From positions 6,302,193-6,366,192 of the forward strand of contig OX422197.1 in assembly GCA_949130485.1 (NCBI GenBank): 64,000 nucleotides of DNA. The letters are read 5' to 3'. The stretch is from Agelas oroides. Lineage: Eukaryota > Porifera > Demospongiae > Agelasida > Agelasidae. Within the stretch, counting starts at the first letter, position 1. Each line of letters begins with the position of its first letter. The translations under genes were made by a program, and so were the position numbers. Positions 22,617-34,780 of this stretch are shown here, one piece after another. Below the pieces are notes generated by a model, which was not told the DNA's origin, ran no database searches, and was given only the letters and a program-made list of their open reading frames with translations.

Positions 22617-23183
22617 TAGTGCTGGGCGATACTATCGATATGTGCAATAGTATCGATAGTTCATAGCTATCGATGGTATATCGTCCCGGGTATGCAAATA
22701 TCGTGGCATCGCGCGCTCACTGCGCCGCGCCGTGGCCGGCTGGGTCATTGTGCATGTGCTAACGCATGCGCAGTCTGTGCCCGTCCCACATGGTCCTTTT
22801 TCAGTGCAACAATGGCCGTGCCGCCTGCTGAACGCCTGAGAGAGAAGAATCTTCTCCCACTTCGTGACGGAAAGAGTGAAGCGTGGGGCTATTTCGGGTT
22901 TTTGCAACACAAGGACAAACAAATCACCGATTTGAGCAAGGTAGGTATTGCCGAGACATTGGCCGGATCTCTACTGACTCTGCTAGATATGTACTAGCCT
23001 GGAGTTGTGTGGCCCATAAGCACTCATTTACGTAGGTAGACTGGACTCTTTACTTCCATTTTGCAGGTGGTGTGCGCACTTTGTCCCGGAACTGCAACTG
23101 CTTTAAAGTACTTTAGTAACTATATCATGATAAGTGAGAAGGTATCGTGATATACAAAGCAATTCTAGTATCGCCCAGCTCTA
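22617..23183 (+). mobile_element. hAT-type element (567 bp) with BED zinc-finger exon pair
   Basis: Ends TAGTGCTGGGCGATACT and, on the complement, TAGAGCTGGGCGATACT differ at one base. The target duplication ATTCTGCT is perfect on both sides (22609-22616 and 23184-23191). Inside, a plus-strand frame starting at the ATG near 22811 encodes MAVPPAERLREKN and then WGYFGFLQHKDKQITDLSK. A GT donor at about 22940 and an AG acceptor before about 23067 join it to VVCALCPGTATALKYF. This is the W-YFGF, VCxLC layout of a BED finger, the N-terminal domain of hAT transposases. The catalytic domain is missing, so this copy cannot move by itself. Confidence 0.85.
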
Positions 23184-23229
23184 ATTCTGCTTCTTTATGG
23201 AAAGAGTGTGCCAGCCGGTGCTTTGTTAT

Positions 23230-23345
23230 TCAGGGTCTTGAAAATGGCAGACTCAAGCAGTGATTCATTACACTCATCAATACTTTCCCCATACTAAGTT
23301 TACAGGAGTCTTTGGATGGTTCAAACCAAGGTGGACAAGATGCAT
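23230..23345 (-). pseudogene. Array relic: fragment of a Cys-rich ectodomain
   Basis: Translation gives NASCPPWFEPSKDSCKL followed by shifted remains of the next Cys-rich segment. Only about 100 bases are recognisable and both sides are unrelated to the family. It is the remains of a deleted copy. Confidence 0.65.
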
Positions 23346-24124
23346 TGCTGAAATACATTGATGTACTTCTGATGTACTTCTCAACTGACAAAGGGCATGA
23401 AGACCTGAGAAATTCCATTGTCCATCACTGTTTATATCTATGGCTATGTTCCGTTGTCATAATGCTACTAAAATTAGAAAGTAGCTTTAGTAACTCCATA
23501 AACTCATAAAACAGTTTTTCCAGCAGTTAGTCAAGGGGTGACTGCGAAGACTGATCATGACTATCAAATGTTGGGGAGGTTTGTACCATAAAACACTATA
23601 CAAAGAGAGATTTTGCTCTGCAAGAAAAAAAGGGATCTATGACACTGAACATGAGGTATTGAACAGGAGAGGGGTGGTCCTTCCCAGAGGTACAAAAAAC
23701 TCTGTTTGAGTGTGAACACACGAAAAAAGCTGTCTGTCCATAAATACAGTGCTGAAGTCCAAACATCAAAACCTGAGCATTGTTTCCAGTGTGGACCAGA
23801 AATGGTGTCTGACCATGTTCTCTAGCACCATAATTAACTTATGTTACAATTTGGTGCATTACTTGCTTGGTTTCAGAACTTAGGCTTGGCATATGGGTGT
23901 CTGAATATACATGGTGTCCAAAGATCTGTAACTTACTTTATGTACCTATTATTTTAAAACTGCTAAATATAAGCTACAACAACAGTAACTGTTGCGAAAA
24001 CAATCACACCATAGACTCAAATTGAGACACAAACTGTCTGCATTGTAGACATGCACATTAGCCTTGTTCCAACGCACCTGCCCATTTTATTTTTACAACT
24101 TGCAGTACTGCAAGTGATAAAAGC

Positions 24125-24200
24125 TAGGCAGGGGCGTGAACTTCACAGTGCTGTTAGGCATAGGAAAAGCTATAGCATTGCATACTCTATCAAAATGCAT
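24125..24200 (-). pseudogene. Array relic: tail fragment
   Basis: The bases around 24150-24190 match the tail region of array genes 1 and 3 (TGCTGTTAGGCATAGGAAAAGCTAT and onward, cf. 1455-1500 and 9565-9605). It is very short; it lies just past the 3' end of the gene at 24391. Confidence 0.45.
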
Positions 24201-24390
24201 ATCTTAAACCATTGACAACAATGACTAAAAACAATTGCATTTTCTTTGAGGTGCAATAATACATAGCATAAAACCTAAAAAAGCAGTTAAGTGAAAATTA
24301 AAGTCTCTTAAAAGCATGCAGCAGAAAGTGAAACTCAAACAATTTTATCTTATCATGCACCTTGCAGAACACTATTATACGTTGACTTTC

Positions 24391-26417
24391 TTATGATGTC
24401 ATTGTGCTTTCCTCACTATTGATGCTTGTGTATGCTTGGTTATTGAACCTCTCAGTATAGTTAGCCATGGGATAGTCTCCATCGTCATGATAAAGACTAG
24501 GATTGATAAGCCTATCTGGTAGAGATTCCTCCAGTCCTGTGCAATATGCTTTTCCTCCTATTCGGCCCTTAATACTTTGAAATAGTCTTTGTCCAACTCC
24601 TCTACGTGTACAGATCCAGTGCAGAATGACCACACCAAAATATAGAAGGGGTAAGGTTGCAACCAAAAATGAAACAATCGCTGATGTTTTCAGTAGTCTT
24701 CGGATTTTCACTGCTGCAATGTTTAGACACAATACCGTACCATACCACATGGCCAACGTAAGAATGAATACTGAATCAACAGCATTGTAAGTGCTGAACT
24801 CTGCTTTATAAGGTTGAAATATGGCAAGTAACATGGCTACACCTATAAGCACTAAAATTCCAACAGCATAATAATAGGCACTGTGAGTGAGGGCAAAAAG
24901 AATAAAGAGTATAAGCCGCATTAGGAGGTATAGTCCTGCAAAGTAACGACAGTCTAGAGACCCATTTGTCCCATCCTTATAACAGCCCTGGAAAGCATCG
25001 ATGAAGATGTGAAGAGCATGCCACTTCACTCTACAGCGACCAAGAGACCGCTGAAAACACCGCATTGGATACAGTAGCAGAAGTAGTATAGGGAAGAGAA
25101 TAAAGATAAGTACCACAAAAAGAGCAAGAATGGCATAAGGGAGGTGCTTCTTGCCAAAGTACTCAACTGATGCATCGTAATAAAGGAAGGTGCCAACCAC
25201 AGTATTATTCATATTATACACAAATGTTGGCGTTAGAAGGTCAAACGACACACTCAGAAGTTTTATATTGGAGAGAAGAATAAATGTAGCAAAAGCATCA
25301 ATAATGGAAGTTCTTATATCCCATTGCTGCCGAAATCGAGCAAAACATCTGTGAATCGGTCTCCAGATCCAAACAATGAATCTAAAGTTGTAAGTATGAA
25401 ACTCAATAAGTACATATGTTACAACAATTAAAGTAAGGGGATAGAATGCAATGCTGTAGTCTAATGCTAGGACTTGAAGGGTGTCCGCTTTCAGACATAT
25501 GTGGTGTGGTAAAAGAGCACGAAAGAAGTCTAAATTCCAAAAGCCATACAACGTTGATAATATTCGAACTAAAATTGTAGCACGAGAATAAGAGGACTTG
25601 CCAGCAGCAATTAAAAGAATGCGAACATTGGCAGGTGTTGCAAGAGCCTAGGAAAATGTTACATACATATACAGCTGGGGAGAAGTAGCACTGATCCTGC
25701 AACAGAGGACAAGGATCAAGAAAACCGTAAGAGGTACAAAGGCTATAGCAACATACTTTATCCAGTTGTACTGATCATCAGAGCATAGTGTACAATGTAA
25801 GTCGTAGGAGTAAACAGGTGGGTTGAAACCTGTTCTGCACTTGCCACAAAGCTGTCCACTTCGATTAAAGTGACCACACATTGCATCATTTAGATGTTCC
25901 ACAGTTTTTGGTATAGCACGATAGACGACATCTTTCAAAGTACTATGTATACAGTTGTAGAAGCATGCACCAACAACTGCTCCTGTCGTTTCATTGTATG
26001 TCATGCAGTAGCTGCTAAGTATGAAAGACTCTTGCAGTGTTTCATTACACTTGACAATGTCATGAATACTTTCCCCACATTTACAAATGCCATTGGATTG
26101 TTCAAACCAAGGGGGGCAAGATGTATAATTAGCCAATTCATTGCGTTTTGTTAGGCAGGACAATGCTTGTTGAGTAGTTGGTGCTGTGATAGCAGTATTA
26201 CGGCTGGTTGCATACTTCAACACAAGAGCTATGGTTGAGTTGTACCTCTTTGCACCAGTGCTAGTTCCAAGCTACCACAGGGCTGGTCTAGCCCTCCTTC
26301 CCAGCAGCTACTATCGAATGTCCCATTCTCAGTGTCAACATAGATGATCTGGTGTCCTTGCACACCAACAACTAATGCCACTAACAGAACAGCAACTGCA
26401 CACTGACTGCAGCTCAT
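24391..26417 (-). pseudogene. Array gene 8: receptor-like multi-pass membrane protein, two lesions
   Basis: Nearly full length. The signal peptide and first 60 residues (26229-26417) end in a frameshift caused by loss of four bases at about 26260 within LELADTGAQ. The ectodomain and first membrane segment follow (25648-26223). They end at an in-frame TAG (25648-25650) where intact copies have a Gln codon before ALATPANVR. The last 386 residues are open (24391-25551) with a normal tail (NPSLYHDD, NQAYTSI). The linker is unusually short and lacks the CRC/CGC segment. The tail resembles the gene at 39179. Confidence 0.85.
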
Positions 26418-28106
26418 GGCTTTGGCTTGTTAGATGTTGCAATCTATCTAGCTATCTCTCTCTATAAAATAGTGATAACCAAATATATTAAATGATATAA
26501 CTCTTAAAACCTATTTTTGTAACAGTTATGAGAACTAAGAGTCCCAATATTATCAAAACATATCTGTACAGATTGATGATACAACCACTAAATCTATGCA
26601 AGATTTTGCAACATATTAGTCCGTTTACGATAACTAGGAGTCCCAAAACTCAATATCATCAAAACATACTATTTGTATTCTATCAGACACAAAAACAGAC
26701 TTTTAAATCAAATTATCCATCTAAAAAGTTTTCTACATGCAGATAGCAGTTTACCACAACTAAAAAGTCACAAGACTTTATAGTATCAATTGCATCTGTA
26801 CATGTACCTCTATTGGACATAAAACACATAATGATAATGCTTTGTAAAGATGAACACTTAAACAGCAACTTGAAAAGGCCTGAATAACACTTTAATGACA
26901 CACAGCTTTGGCGATGGAGGAATAGTCCTGAGTGAAAGAGGCTGCAGCTGCTTTACTATGTGAAGAGTTTAATATGAACTTTCCAATTGTAATATCAAAA
27001 TTGACCTTTAGAAATAGTGAACACTCATATAGCTTTTACTTTACACTACATACTACATTGTTTTCACTTGGGGCATCAGTAGTTACTGTTAATTTTGGCC
27101 TCAACTACATGTGAGTACACCCTATCAATGCTATACATGCTGTAGTGTATACACTTGGCTTTTAACCATTCAATAATGTTATTTATTATCCAGTTGATAT
27201 TTCTACAACAGTATTTTCCTATTCCCGTGCCGTGCAATATCACACGATATTGCACGGGTAGTTATTGCACGGGTAGTTATTGCATGGGCCCTGGGGCTAT
27301 ATACGCGTGATATCCTAGCAACCAGCGTGCGCTTTAATTAGAACCAGTGCGTTCGAACGGCGAGCTACTCGGGACTTTGCAAGAAGAGACACGACGCTGT
27401 TGTGGTAATGGATAATAAATACTTTATTACACTCGTTAGCGTGCATATCGCGGTTATTGCACTCGTGGGCTGCATTTTCACTCGCCTTCGGCTCGTGAAA
27501 ATACCACGCCCACTCGTGCAATAATTCGCGATATTGCACGCTAACTCGTGTAATAAGGTATATATCTACTTTAGTTGTTGCTGATATTGAACTTGAGTGC
27601 TAGAGGTTAAACATCAGTATTCATGAACTTGAGTCCTCTTATGTGGAGAGAGAACAGCAGAAAAAGCTGGCATCGAATGAGAACTCAAAACTTTTATAGC
27701 CAATTTTCCATGGCTACATCAGTAGTGTATACTACCATGTCAAGACTTCAGTGTTGCTGACTTGCATACAGTGGTCTCCAAAACATTGTTGTTAAAACAT
27801 CTTATGGACAACACAGTATAGAAAAAAGTACACATCTGGATCAACATTAGGATTTAAAACTGAGGGGAGAATTCAGCACAAAACAAAGTACACTACTGAA
27901 AACTGTAATTGTAATGACAATAGAACTTCAAAACTCCATTTTGTGAGTAAACGATAACAATGCAATCTTATGAAAACAGCTCAAACTGAGTCACTAGGTA
28001 TTATAGACTTGCAGTAACTATACATCCATTGCTGCTGCTGCATACATACATACAAAAACACCAAACAGGCATAGAGTTTTCCATGTATCCCCCCCTAATG
28101 AGAAAA
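26418..28106. other. Spacer with foldback element
   Basis: The 5' flank of array gene 8 carries two copies of the AGTCCCAA word (about 26536 and 26638). A foldback element occupies about 27226-27565. The rest has no recognisable gene. Confidence 0.5.
27226..27565. mobile_element. Foldback / MITE-like element with long palindrome
   Basis: From 27420 to 27560 two arms of about 65-70 bases pair around CCTTCGG near 27490. The words TTATTACAC-GAGTTAGCGTGC, ATATCGCG and TTATTGCACTCGTG appear on both arms. A shorter related set (GATATTGCACGGGTAGTTATTGCACGGG) lies at 27245-27285 and probably belongs to the other end. The GC content and CpG density differ sharply from the flanks. No transposase. Confidence 0.75.
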
Positions 28107-30221
28107 TCAACTAGACTCGCCTTCATGAGGTTGTTCACTTTCATTATTAGTTATATTTGAATATTCTTGGTCATTAAATCTCTCACTGTTGTTAGCAATA
28201 TGAAAATCTTCATTATCTTGATAAAGATGAAGGTTGATAAGCCTATCTGGCAGAGATTCCTCCAACTCTGTACCATTTGTTCGTCTGCAAACTCTTCCTA
28301 TCTGGCTCTTAAAGCTTTCAACTATTCTTCGTCCAATTCCCCTACGAGAACAGACCCAATGCAAAAATATCACAGTGAAATAGAGAAGGGGTAAAGTCGC
28401 TACCAAAAATGATGCTGTTTCTGATGCCTTCACCAAATTGCTAGCCTTCACTACTGCTATACTAACAAATGCTACTGTGCCAAACCACATGGCCAGGACA
28501 AGAACAAATATTGTGTCAACAACATTGTACACAGCAAATTCTGTTTTGTAAGGTTGAACTATGACAAGCAACATGGCTACACCTATAAGCACAAAAAGTG
28601 CCACAGCATAAAACACAACACTGCGAGTGATTGCAAACACAATACAGAGAAGGACTCGTGCAAGAAAGTACAATGCTGCAAAGTATCGACAGTCTCGAGT
28701 TCCATTAGTTCCATCTTTGTAGCAACCCTGGAAAGCATCGATAAAAATGTTAAGAGCATGCCACCTCACTCTACAGCGATCAAGACACCGCTGAAAACAC
28801 CGCATTGGATACAGTAGCAAAAGCAGTAAAGGAAAGAGGATAAAAGTGGCTACCACAAAGAGAGCAAGAATGGCATAAGGGAAGTGTTTCTTGCCAAAAT
28901 ATTCAATCGATGCATCGTAATAGAGGTAGATACCAACTACACTTCCATTTGTGCTGTATACATGTGTTGGAGTTAGAAGGTCTAAGGACACACTAAGAAA
29001 CTTCACATTAGAGAGAAGGAGAAATGTAGCAAAAGCATCAATGATGGAAGTTCTTATATCCCACTGCTGTCGAAAGCGAGCAAAACATCTATGAAATGGT
29101 TTCCACATCCAAACAATTAGTCTAAAGTTGTGAGCATTGAGCTCGATAAGTACATATGTTACAATGATTAAAGTAAGGGGGTAGAATGCAATGCCATAGT
29201 CTAATGCTAGGGCTTGAAGTGTGTCCACTTTCAGACATACTTTGTGTGGGATGAATGTGCGAAAGAAATCTAAATTCCAAAAGCCATATATTGTTGATAA
29301 CATTTTAAATGCTAAAGCAGAAGGATAAGGCCTTACATTGAGTACTATCAGAAGAACACGCACATTGGCAGGAAATGCAAGAGTTTGGCTGAACATGACA
29401 AAACCATACAGCTTGGGTGAAGTAGCACTGGTCCTACAGCAGAGAACAAGGATCAGGAAAACTGTAAGAGGTACAAAGGCTACAGTGAAATACTTTATCC
29501 AGTTGTATTGAACACCAGAGCATACTGTGCAGTTCAAATCGTAGGAATAAACGAGAGGGTGGTAACTTGTTTTACATTCACCACAGAGCTGTCCTGTTCG
29601 GTTAAAATCACCACACATTGCATCATTTAGTTGTTTCACAGTCTTTGGCAATGAACGGTAGAGATGATCTTTCAATAGTTCCCATATACAATTGTAGAAG
29701 CATGCACCAACAACTGTTCCCGTTGATTCATTGTATGTCATGCAGTAGCAGTCAAGTACAGCAGACTCTTGTAGTGTTTCATTACACTTGACAATGCCAT
29801 GGATATGTCCCCCACATTTACAAGTGCCATTGGATGGTTCAAACCAAGGTGGGCAAGATGCATTATTTGACTGAGTTGACACTAAATCATACTTTTGATT
29901 ATTAGTCAATTCATCGCATCTGCAAACGGTAGGCTCACATCCGCAAGTACCATTATCTGTGGTAGCTAATGGTGGGTAAGACAATGCCTGTGGAGTAGTT
30001 GGTGCTGTGGTAGGAGTATTATAGTTGGTTCCATATCTCCACAGAACAGCTATGGTTGAGTTGTATCTCTGGGCACCAGTGTCCGCTAGTTCCAAGCTAC
30101 CACATGGCTGGTCTAGCCCTCCTTCCCAGCAGCTACTATCGAATGTCCCATTCTCAGTGTCAACATAGATGATCTGGTGTCCTTGTACACCAACAACTAA
30201 CGTCACTAACAGAGCAGCAAC
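28107..30221 (-). pseudogene. Array gene 9: full-length receptor-like gene that lost its start codon
   Basis: The frame is open for about 700 codons from within the signal peptide to the tail (NLHLYQDNEDF, DQEYSNI, ESEQPHEGESS). The region that should hold ATG-AGC-TGT is missing. Compared with the sister at 31746-33810, 13 bases are lost between two copies of TGACT (junction about 30229-30235). This removes the ATG and puts a TGA directly upstream of AGTCAGTGTGCA. The next in-frame ATG lies deep in the ectodomain (MTYNEST). Everything else looks functional, so the deletion is recent. An unseen upstream exon could rescue it, though no other copy needs one. Confidence 0.8.
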
Positions 30222-30234
30222 TGCACACTGACTT

Positions 30235-30720
30235 CAGCTTGCAATCTATAAGACTGATAATAACCACTGACAAAACCACTTATGAGTTCGGTAGATGTTG
30301 CAATCTGATGATGACATATAACCACCCATCTAGTTTACCATAACCAATAGTCCCAAGATACCTTATCATTATACTTGTTCAGATGCATCAACATAGATAC
30401 TCTGTACATGATATCTACAGATAATTGCTAAATAGAAAGTGAAGTTAAACAATTCCACAATGCAATGTCAAATTCAGACTAGTGCACCTACCAAACTATG
30501 CTAGTGTAATGCTTCAAAGTACATTAGTACCACAGACCAAGTTACATACCATTTACACACCAGGGCTCCTGGTCACAACCCACACATTGTACACCATATC
30601 TCTTCTGTGGTGGGTAAACTGGGTTTGTAGGAGGGCTGGAGTTGCTCAATAGCAGAGCGGCTTAATAGTATTAGGCAGCTGCACACTCAGTGATTAGTTT
30701 GCACCCAACTATAGCTAGGC
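30235..30720. repeat. Shared 5' flank of the 28-38 kb trio (copy 1)
   Basis: The sequence matches 33820-34310 almost base for base over long words, such as GATGATGACATATAACCACCC and CCATTTACACACCAGGGCTCC. A shorter match is at 37905-38100. This shows that the three genes arose by duplication of a gene-plus-flank unit. Confidence 0.8.
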
Positions 30721-30954
30721 AGATGCTTCAGCATTATGGAATGAGCCTGAGCAATCAGTACACTCATGCAGTCTGCAGATTTTAAAGGTTGTCATGGCAC
30801 ACAGACAAGTGCATGCTGCTTTAGCAGCAGGGTTTGTCAGAGTCTATTGTTAAATCTAAATCCAAGCTGCATCATGCACAAGTTCTAACCTGAGCCTGAG
30901 GATGCAGCTTCATGATTGTCATGAATGAAAAGGATAGCTCCCTCACAATAATGA

Positions 30955-31060
30955 AAAGGGTTGATAAGTCTACCTGATAAAGATTCCTCTAATTAGCCCT
31001 GTGCCACATAATATGACATCTGATAGACAGCTCTAAATAGAACGAAAATGCATGCCGTAA
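30955..31060 (-). pseudogene. Array relic: tail fragment
   Basis: The complement of GTTGATAAGTCTACCTGAT and of the following AGATTCCTCTAAT matches the LEESLPDRLIN codons of intact copies, with an insertion. Only this piece survives. Confidence 0.55.
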
Positions 31061-31289
31061 ACTCTTGACAACAGCATCTAATGTACAGAAAATTGTACTT
31101 TCAATGCAGTACAATGATACATACCACAAAACTTAATTACAAAAAGCTGCTTAGTGTTAATGTTGGAAAACACTAAGTGCAACTTTGTTAACAACACTTT
31201 CCATGTGGGGAAACGAAATCTCTTGAAAATAACGGAAATTGAAACACAAACATTTGTATCTTGGATCTAGCAGAACACTATCATAAGTC

Positions 31290-31385
31290 ACTGACTTGTT
31301 TATGAGCTCATTGTGCTTCCTCATTCTGTATAGTTAAATATTCTTGGCCAATGAACCTTTCACTGCTGTTAGCTGATAATAGTGC
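31290..31385 (-). pseudogene. Array relic: C-terminal end fragment
   Basis: The bases TTAAATATTCTTGGCCAATGAACC and onward match the codons for the SERFSDQxYSNI end. They lie downstream of a stretch (31240-31290) that resembles the 3' flank of other copies. Confidence 0.5.
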
Positions 31386-31745
31386 TATTAAGGCCTTTAT
31401 ATTTACTTACGTAAGTGGAGAGAGGAAGGTAGGAATAGCTGGCACCATATGAGGACATGTAAATCTTACCTTACTGCCAATTTTCTCTAGTAGTGTATAC
31501 TACTGAAAATGTTATATCAAGCTTTGATAGAATAAAGTACACACCTGGAACTGTAAAGGCTACAATATTAGGACTGAAAACAGTGGTTATGTGAGTAAAC
31601 AATGACACAAACAGTATCACAAACTTTATTAACTATACAGCTATTATATTGCTGCAGCATATGTAGATATTAAAAAATCACACAGACATAGCCTCCCATG
31701 TGTTTGGTCTGTCACCCCTAATAAGAAAATCAACTACAATTGCCC

Positions 31746-33810
31746 TCATGAGGTTGCTACACTTTCATCATTATTTATATTTGAATATTCTTGGTCGCTG
31801 AATCTCTCACTGTTGTTAGCCATATGAAAGTCTTCATTATCTTGATAAAAATGGAGGTTGATAAGCCTATCTGGCAGAGATTCCTCCAACCCTGTGCCAT
31901 TTTCTCGCCTGCACACTCTTCTTATCTGCCTCTTAATACTTTTAACAACTATTCGCCCAATTCCCCAACAAGAAAAGATCCAACGCAAAAAGATCACAAT
32001 CAAATAGAGAAGGGGTAAGGTTCCGACCAAAAATAATGCTATTACTGATGTCACCACCAGGTCATGAGCCTTCACGACTGCTATACTGTAAAATACTGCT
32101 GTGCCATACCATGTGGCCAATGTAAGTATGAATACTGAATCAACAGCATTGTAAGTGCTGAACTCTGCTTTGTAAGGCTGGACTATGGCAAGTAACATGG
32201 CTACACCTATAAACACAAAAAGTGCTACAGAATAATACACACCGCTGCGAGTGAGTGCAAACAGAATACAGAGTAGGAGTCGCATAAGAAGATACACACC
32301 TGCAAAGTATCGACAGTCTCGAGTCCCATTGGTTCCGTTTTTGTAGCAACCCTGGAAAGCATCAATGAAGATGTGAAGAGCATGCCACCTCACTCTACAG
32401 CGACCAAGACACTGCTGAAAACACCGCAATGGATACAGTAGCAGAAGTAGTAAAGGAAAGAGGATAAAAGTGAGTACCACAAAGAGAGCAAGAATGGCGT
32501 AAGGGAGGTGTTTCTTGCCAAAGTATTCAACTGATGCATCATAATAGAGGTAGATACCAACTACACTTCCATTCATATCATAGATATGTGTTGGAGTTAG
32601 AAGGTCTAAGGACACACTTAGAATTTTTATATTTGAGAGAAGGAGAAATGTAGCAAAAGCATCGATGGTGGAAGTTCCTATATCCCACTGCTGTCGGAAG
32701 CGAGCAAAACATCTGTGAAATGGTTTCCACATCCAAACGATAACTCTATAGTTGTGAGCATGAAGTTCAATAAGTACATACGTTACAATGATTAGAGCAA
32801 GTGGGTAGAATGCAATGCTGTAGTCCAATGCTATAGCTTGAAGTGTGTCCACTTTCAGACATATTTTGTGTGGGATTAATGTGCGAAAGAAATCTAAATT
32901 CCAAAAGCCATATATTGTTGATAATATTTTAACTGCTAAAGCAGGAGAGTGAGACAATTTGTTGCTTGCTATTAGAAGAACACGCACATTGGCAGGAAAA
33001 GAAAGAGCCTGGTTGAATGTGACAAAAGCATTCAGCTGGGGTGAAGTAGCACTGATCCTGCAGCAGAGGACAAGGACCAAGAAAACTGTGAGAGGTACAA
33101 AGGCTATAGCAACATACTTTATCCAGTTGTACTGCCCACCAGAGCAGATTGTACACTGTAAATCGTAGGAGTAGACAGGAGGGCTGTAGTTTGCTTTGCA
33201 TTCACCACAGAGCTGTCCATCTCGGTTCAAGTGACCACACATTGCATCATTTAGTTGCTCCACAGTCTTTGGCAATGGACGGTAAACAGCATCTTTCAAT
33301 ATCTTGGGCATACAGTTGTAGAAACAAGCACCAGCAACAACTCTTTCAGTTGATTCACTGTATGTCATGCAGTAGCAGCTAAGTATGAAAGACTCCTGCA
33401 GTGCCATGGATACGTTCCCCACATTTACAAGTACCATTGGATGGTTTAAACCAAGGGGGGCAAGATGTATTACTTGACTGAGTTGTCTCTTGATTGTTAG
33501 CCCACTCATTGCAACTACCATTATTAGTGGTAGGTAATGGTGGGTAAGACAATGCCTTTGGAGTAGTTGGTAGTGTGGTAGAAGTATTATGGCTGGTTCC
33601 ATACTTCAACACAACAGCTATAGTTGAGTTGTATCTCTGGGCACCAGTGTCTGCTAGTTCCAAGCTACCACAGGGCTGGTCTAGCCCTCCTTCCCAACAG
33701 CTGCTATCAAGTGTCCCATTCTCAGTGTCAACATAGATGATCTGGTGTCCTTGCACACCAACAACTAGTGTCACTAACAGAGCAGCAACTGCACACTGAC
33801 TATAGCTCAT
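31746..33810 (-). pseudogene. Array gene 10: receptor-like multi-pass membrane protein, 20-base deletion
   Basis: The conserved start is at 33810 (MSYSQ). The ectodomain is normal to about CKCGERIHG. There, about 20 bases present in other copies (the VKCNETLQ codons) are missing at about 33400-33403, shifting the frame. From LQESFILSCYCM to the end the original frame is open. The tail ends NNDESVATS because of one extra base near 31757, whereas genes 9 and 11 continue ESEQPHEG. Apart from these, it is the closest relative of genes 9 and 11. An upstream in-frame ATG near 33906 is not conserved and was not chosen. Confidence 0.85.
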
Positions 33811-33819
33811 GACTTCAGC

Positions 33820-34310
33820 TTGCAATCTATAAGACTGATAATAACCACTGACAAAACCACTTATGAGCTCAGTAGATGTCCCAATCTGATGATGACATAT
33901 AACCACCCATCTAGTTTACCAATAGTCCCAAGACACCTTATCATTGTAGTTGTTCAGACAAATCAACATAGATACTCAAGGGAATATTTAATGTGCACAT
34001 GAAATCTACAGCTAAGAGTGGATAATTGCTAAATAGAAAATGAAGTTAAACAATTCCACAATGCAATGTCAAATTCAGACTGGTGCACCTACCAAACTAT
34101 GCTAGTGTAATGCTTAAAAGTACATGAGTACCACAGACCAAGTTACATACCATTTACACACCAGGGCTCCTGGTCACAACCCACACATTGCACACATTAT
34201 CTCTTCTGTGGGGGGTAAACCGGGTTTGCTAGAGTTGCTCAATAGCAAAGTGGTTTAATAGTATTCGGCAGCTGCACACTCAGTGATTAGTTTGCACCCA
34301 ACTATAGTTG
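33820..34310. repeat. Shared 5' flank of the 28-38 kb trio (copy 2)
   Basis: Counterpart of 30235-30720, with a few small indels. Confidence 0.8.
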
Positions 34311-34339
34311 TCTAGGGAAACTGAAACACAAACATTCGT

Positions 34340-34560
34340 ATCTTGCACCTTGCAGAACACTATCATAAGTCACTGACTTGTTTATGAGGTCACTGTGTTT
34401 CCTTATTATGTATACTTGAATATTCATGGCACTGAACCTCTCATTGCTGTTAGCCATATCAAATTCATTATTCTGATAGAGATGAGGGTTGATAAGCCCA
34501 TCTGACAGAGATTCAATCTTGTGCCATGTGCCTGTCTACAGAGATTCCTCCAGCTGGTAG
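34340..34560 (-). pseudogene. Array relic: tail fragment
   Basis: The region reads, on the minus strand, a degraded family tail. It includes the complement of GGTTGATAAGCCCATCTGACAG and of a TTGAATATTCATGGCACTGAACC word. The two parts are in the right order for the tail but out of frame. Confidence 0.55.
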
Positions 34561-34699
34561 TAAAGCAGCTGCAGCCACTCTGTACAGGATTACTCCTTCA
34601 TCACCAACACTGAAAGAACCAATAATAGTGCTATTAAGGCCTTGGTATTTACTTATGTAAAAATTGCTGGCATCATATGAGGACACATAACTTTATTAA

Positions 34700-34744
34700 C
34701 CCTCGGCGCGCATGCGCAGCGAGGGTTACGGTAGTTGTCCTGTG

Positions 34745-34780
<36 letters not shown>

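Larger units (their letters stand above)
22353..24390. other. Spacer with tandem duplication, hAT element and gene relics
   Basis: It holds a roughly 70-base tandem duplication (22425-22567), a hAT-like element (22617-23183), an ectodomain relic (about 23230-23345) and a tail relic (about 24125-24200). About 23400-24120 shows nothing recognisable. Confidence 0.55.
30222..31745. other. Spacer with shared 5' flank and tail relics
   Basis: About 30235-30720 is closely similar to 33820-34310 and partly to 37905-38100. Family tail relics lie near 30955-31060 and 31290-31385. The part from 31390 to 31745 resembles 34620-34700 plus 35530-35765, the 3' flanks of neighbouring copies. Confidence 0.6.

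Noticed and set aside
31746-33602. A 618-codon frame beginning MEPAIILLPHYQ
   Set aside because: Its first about 65 codons are the ectodomain read out of frame upstream of the 20-base deletion; only the part from LQESFILS onward is the real gene.
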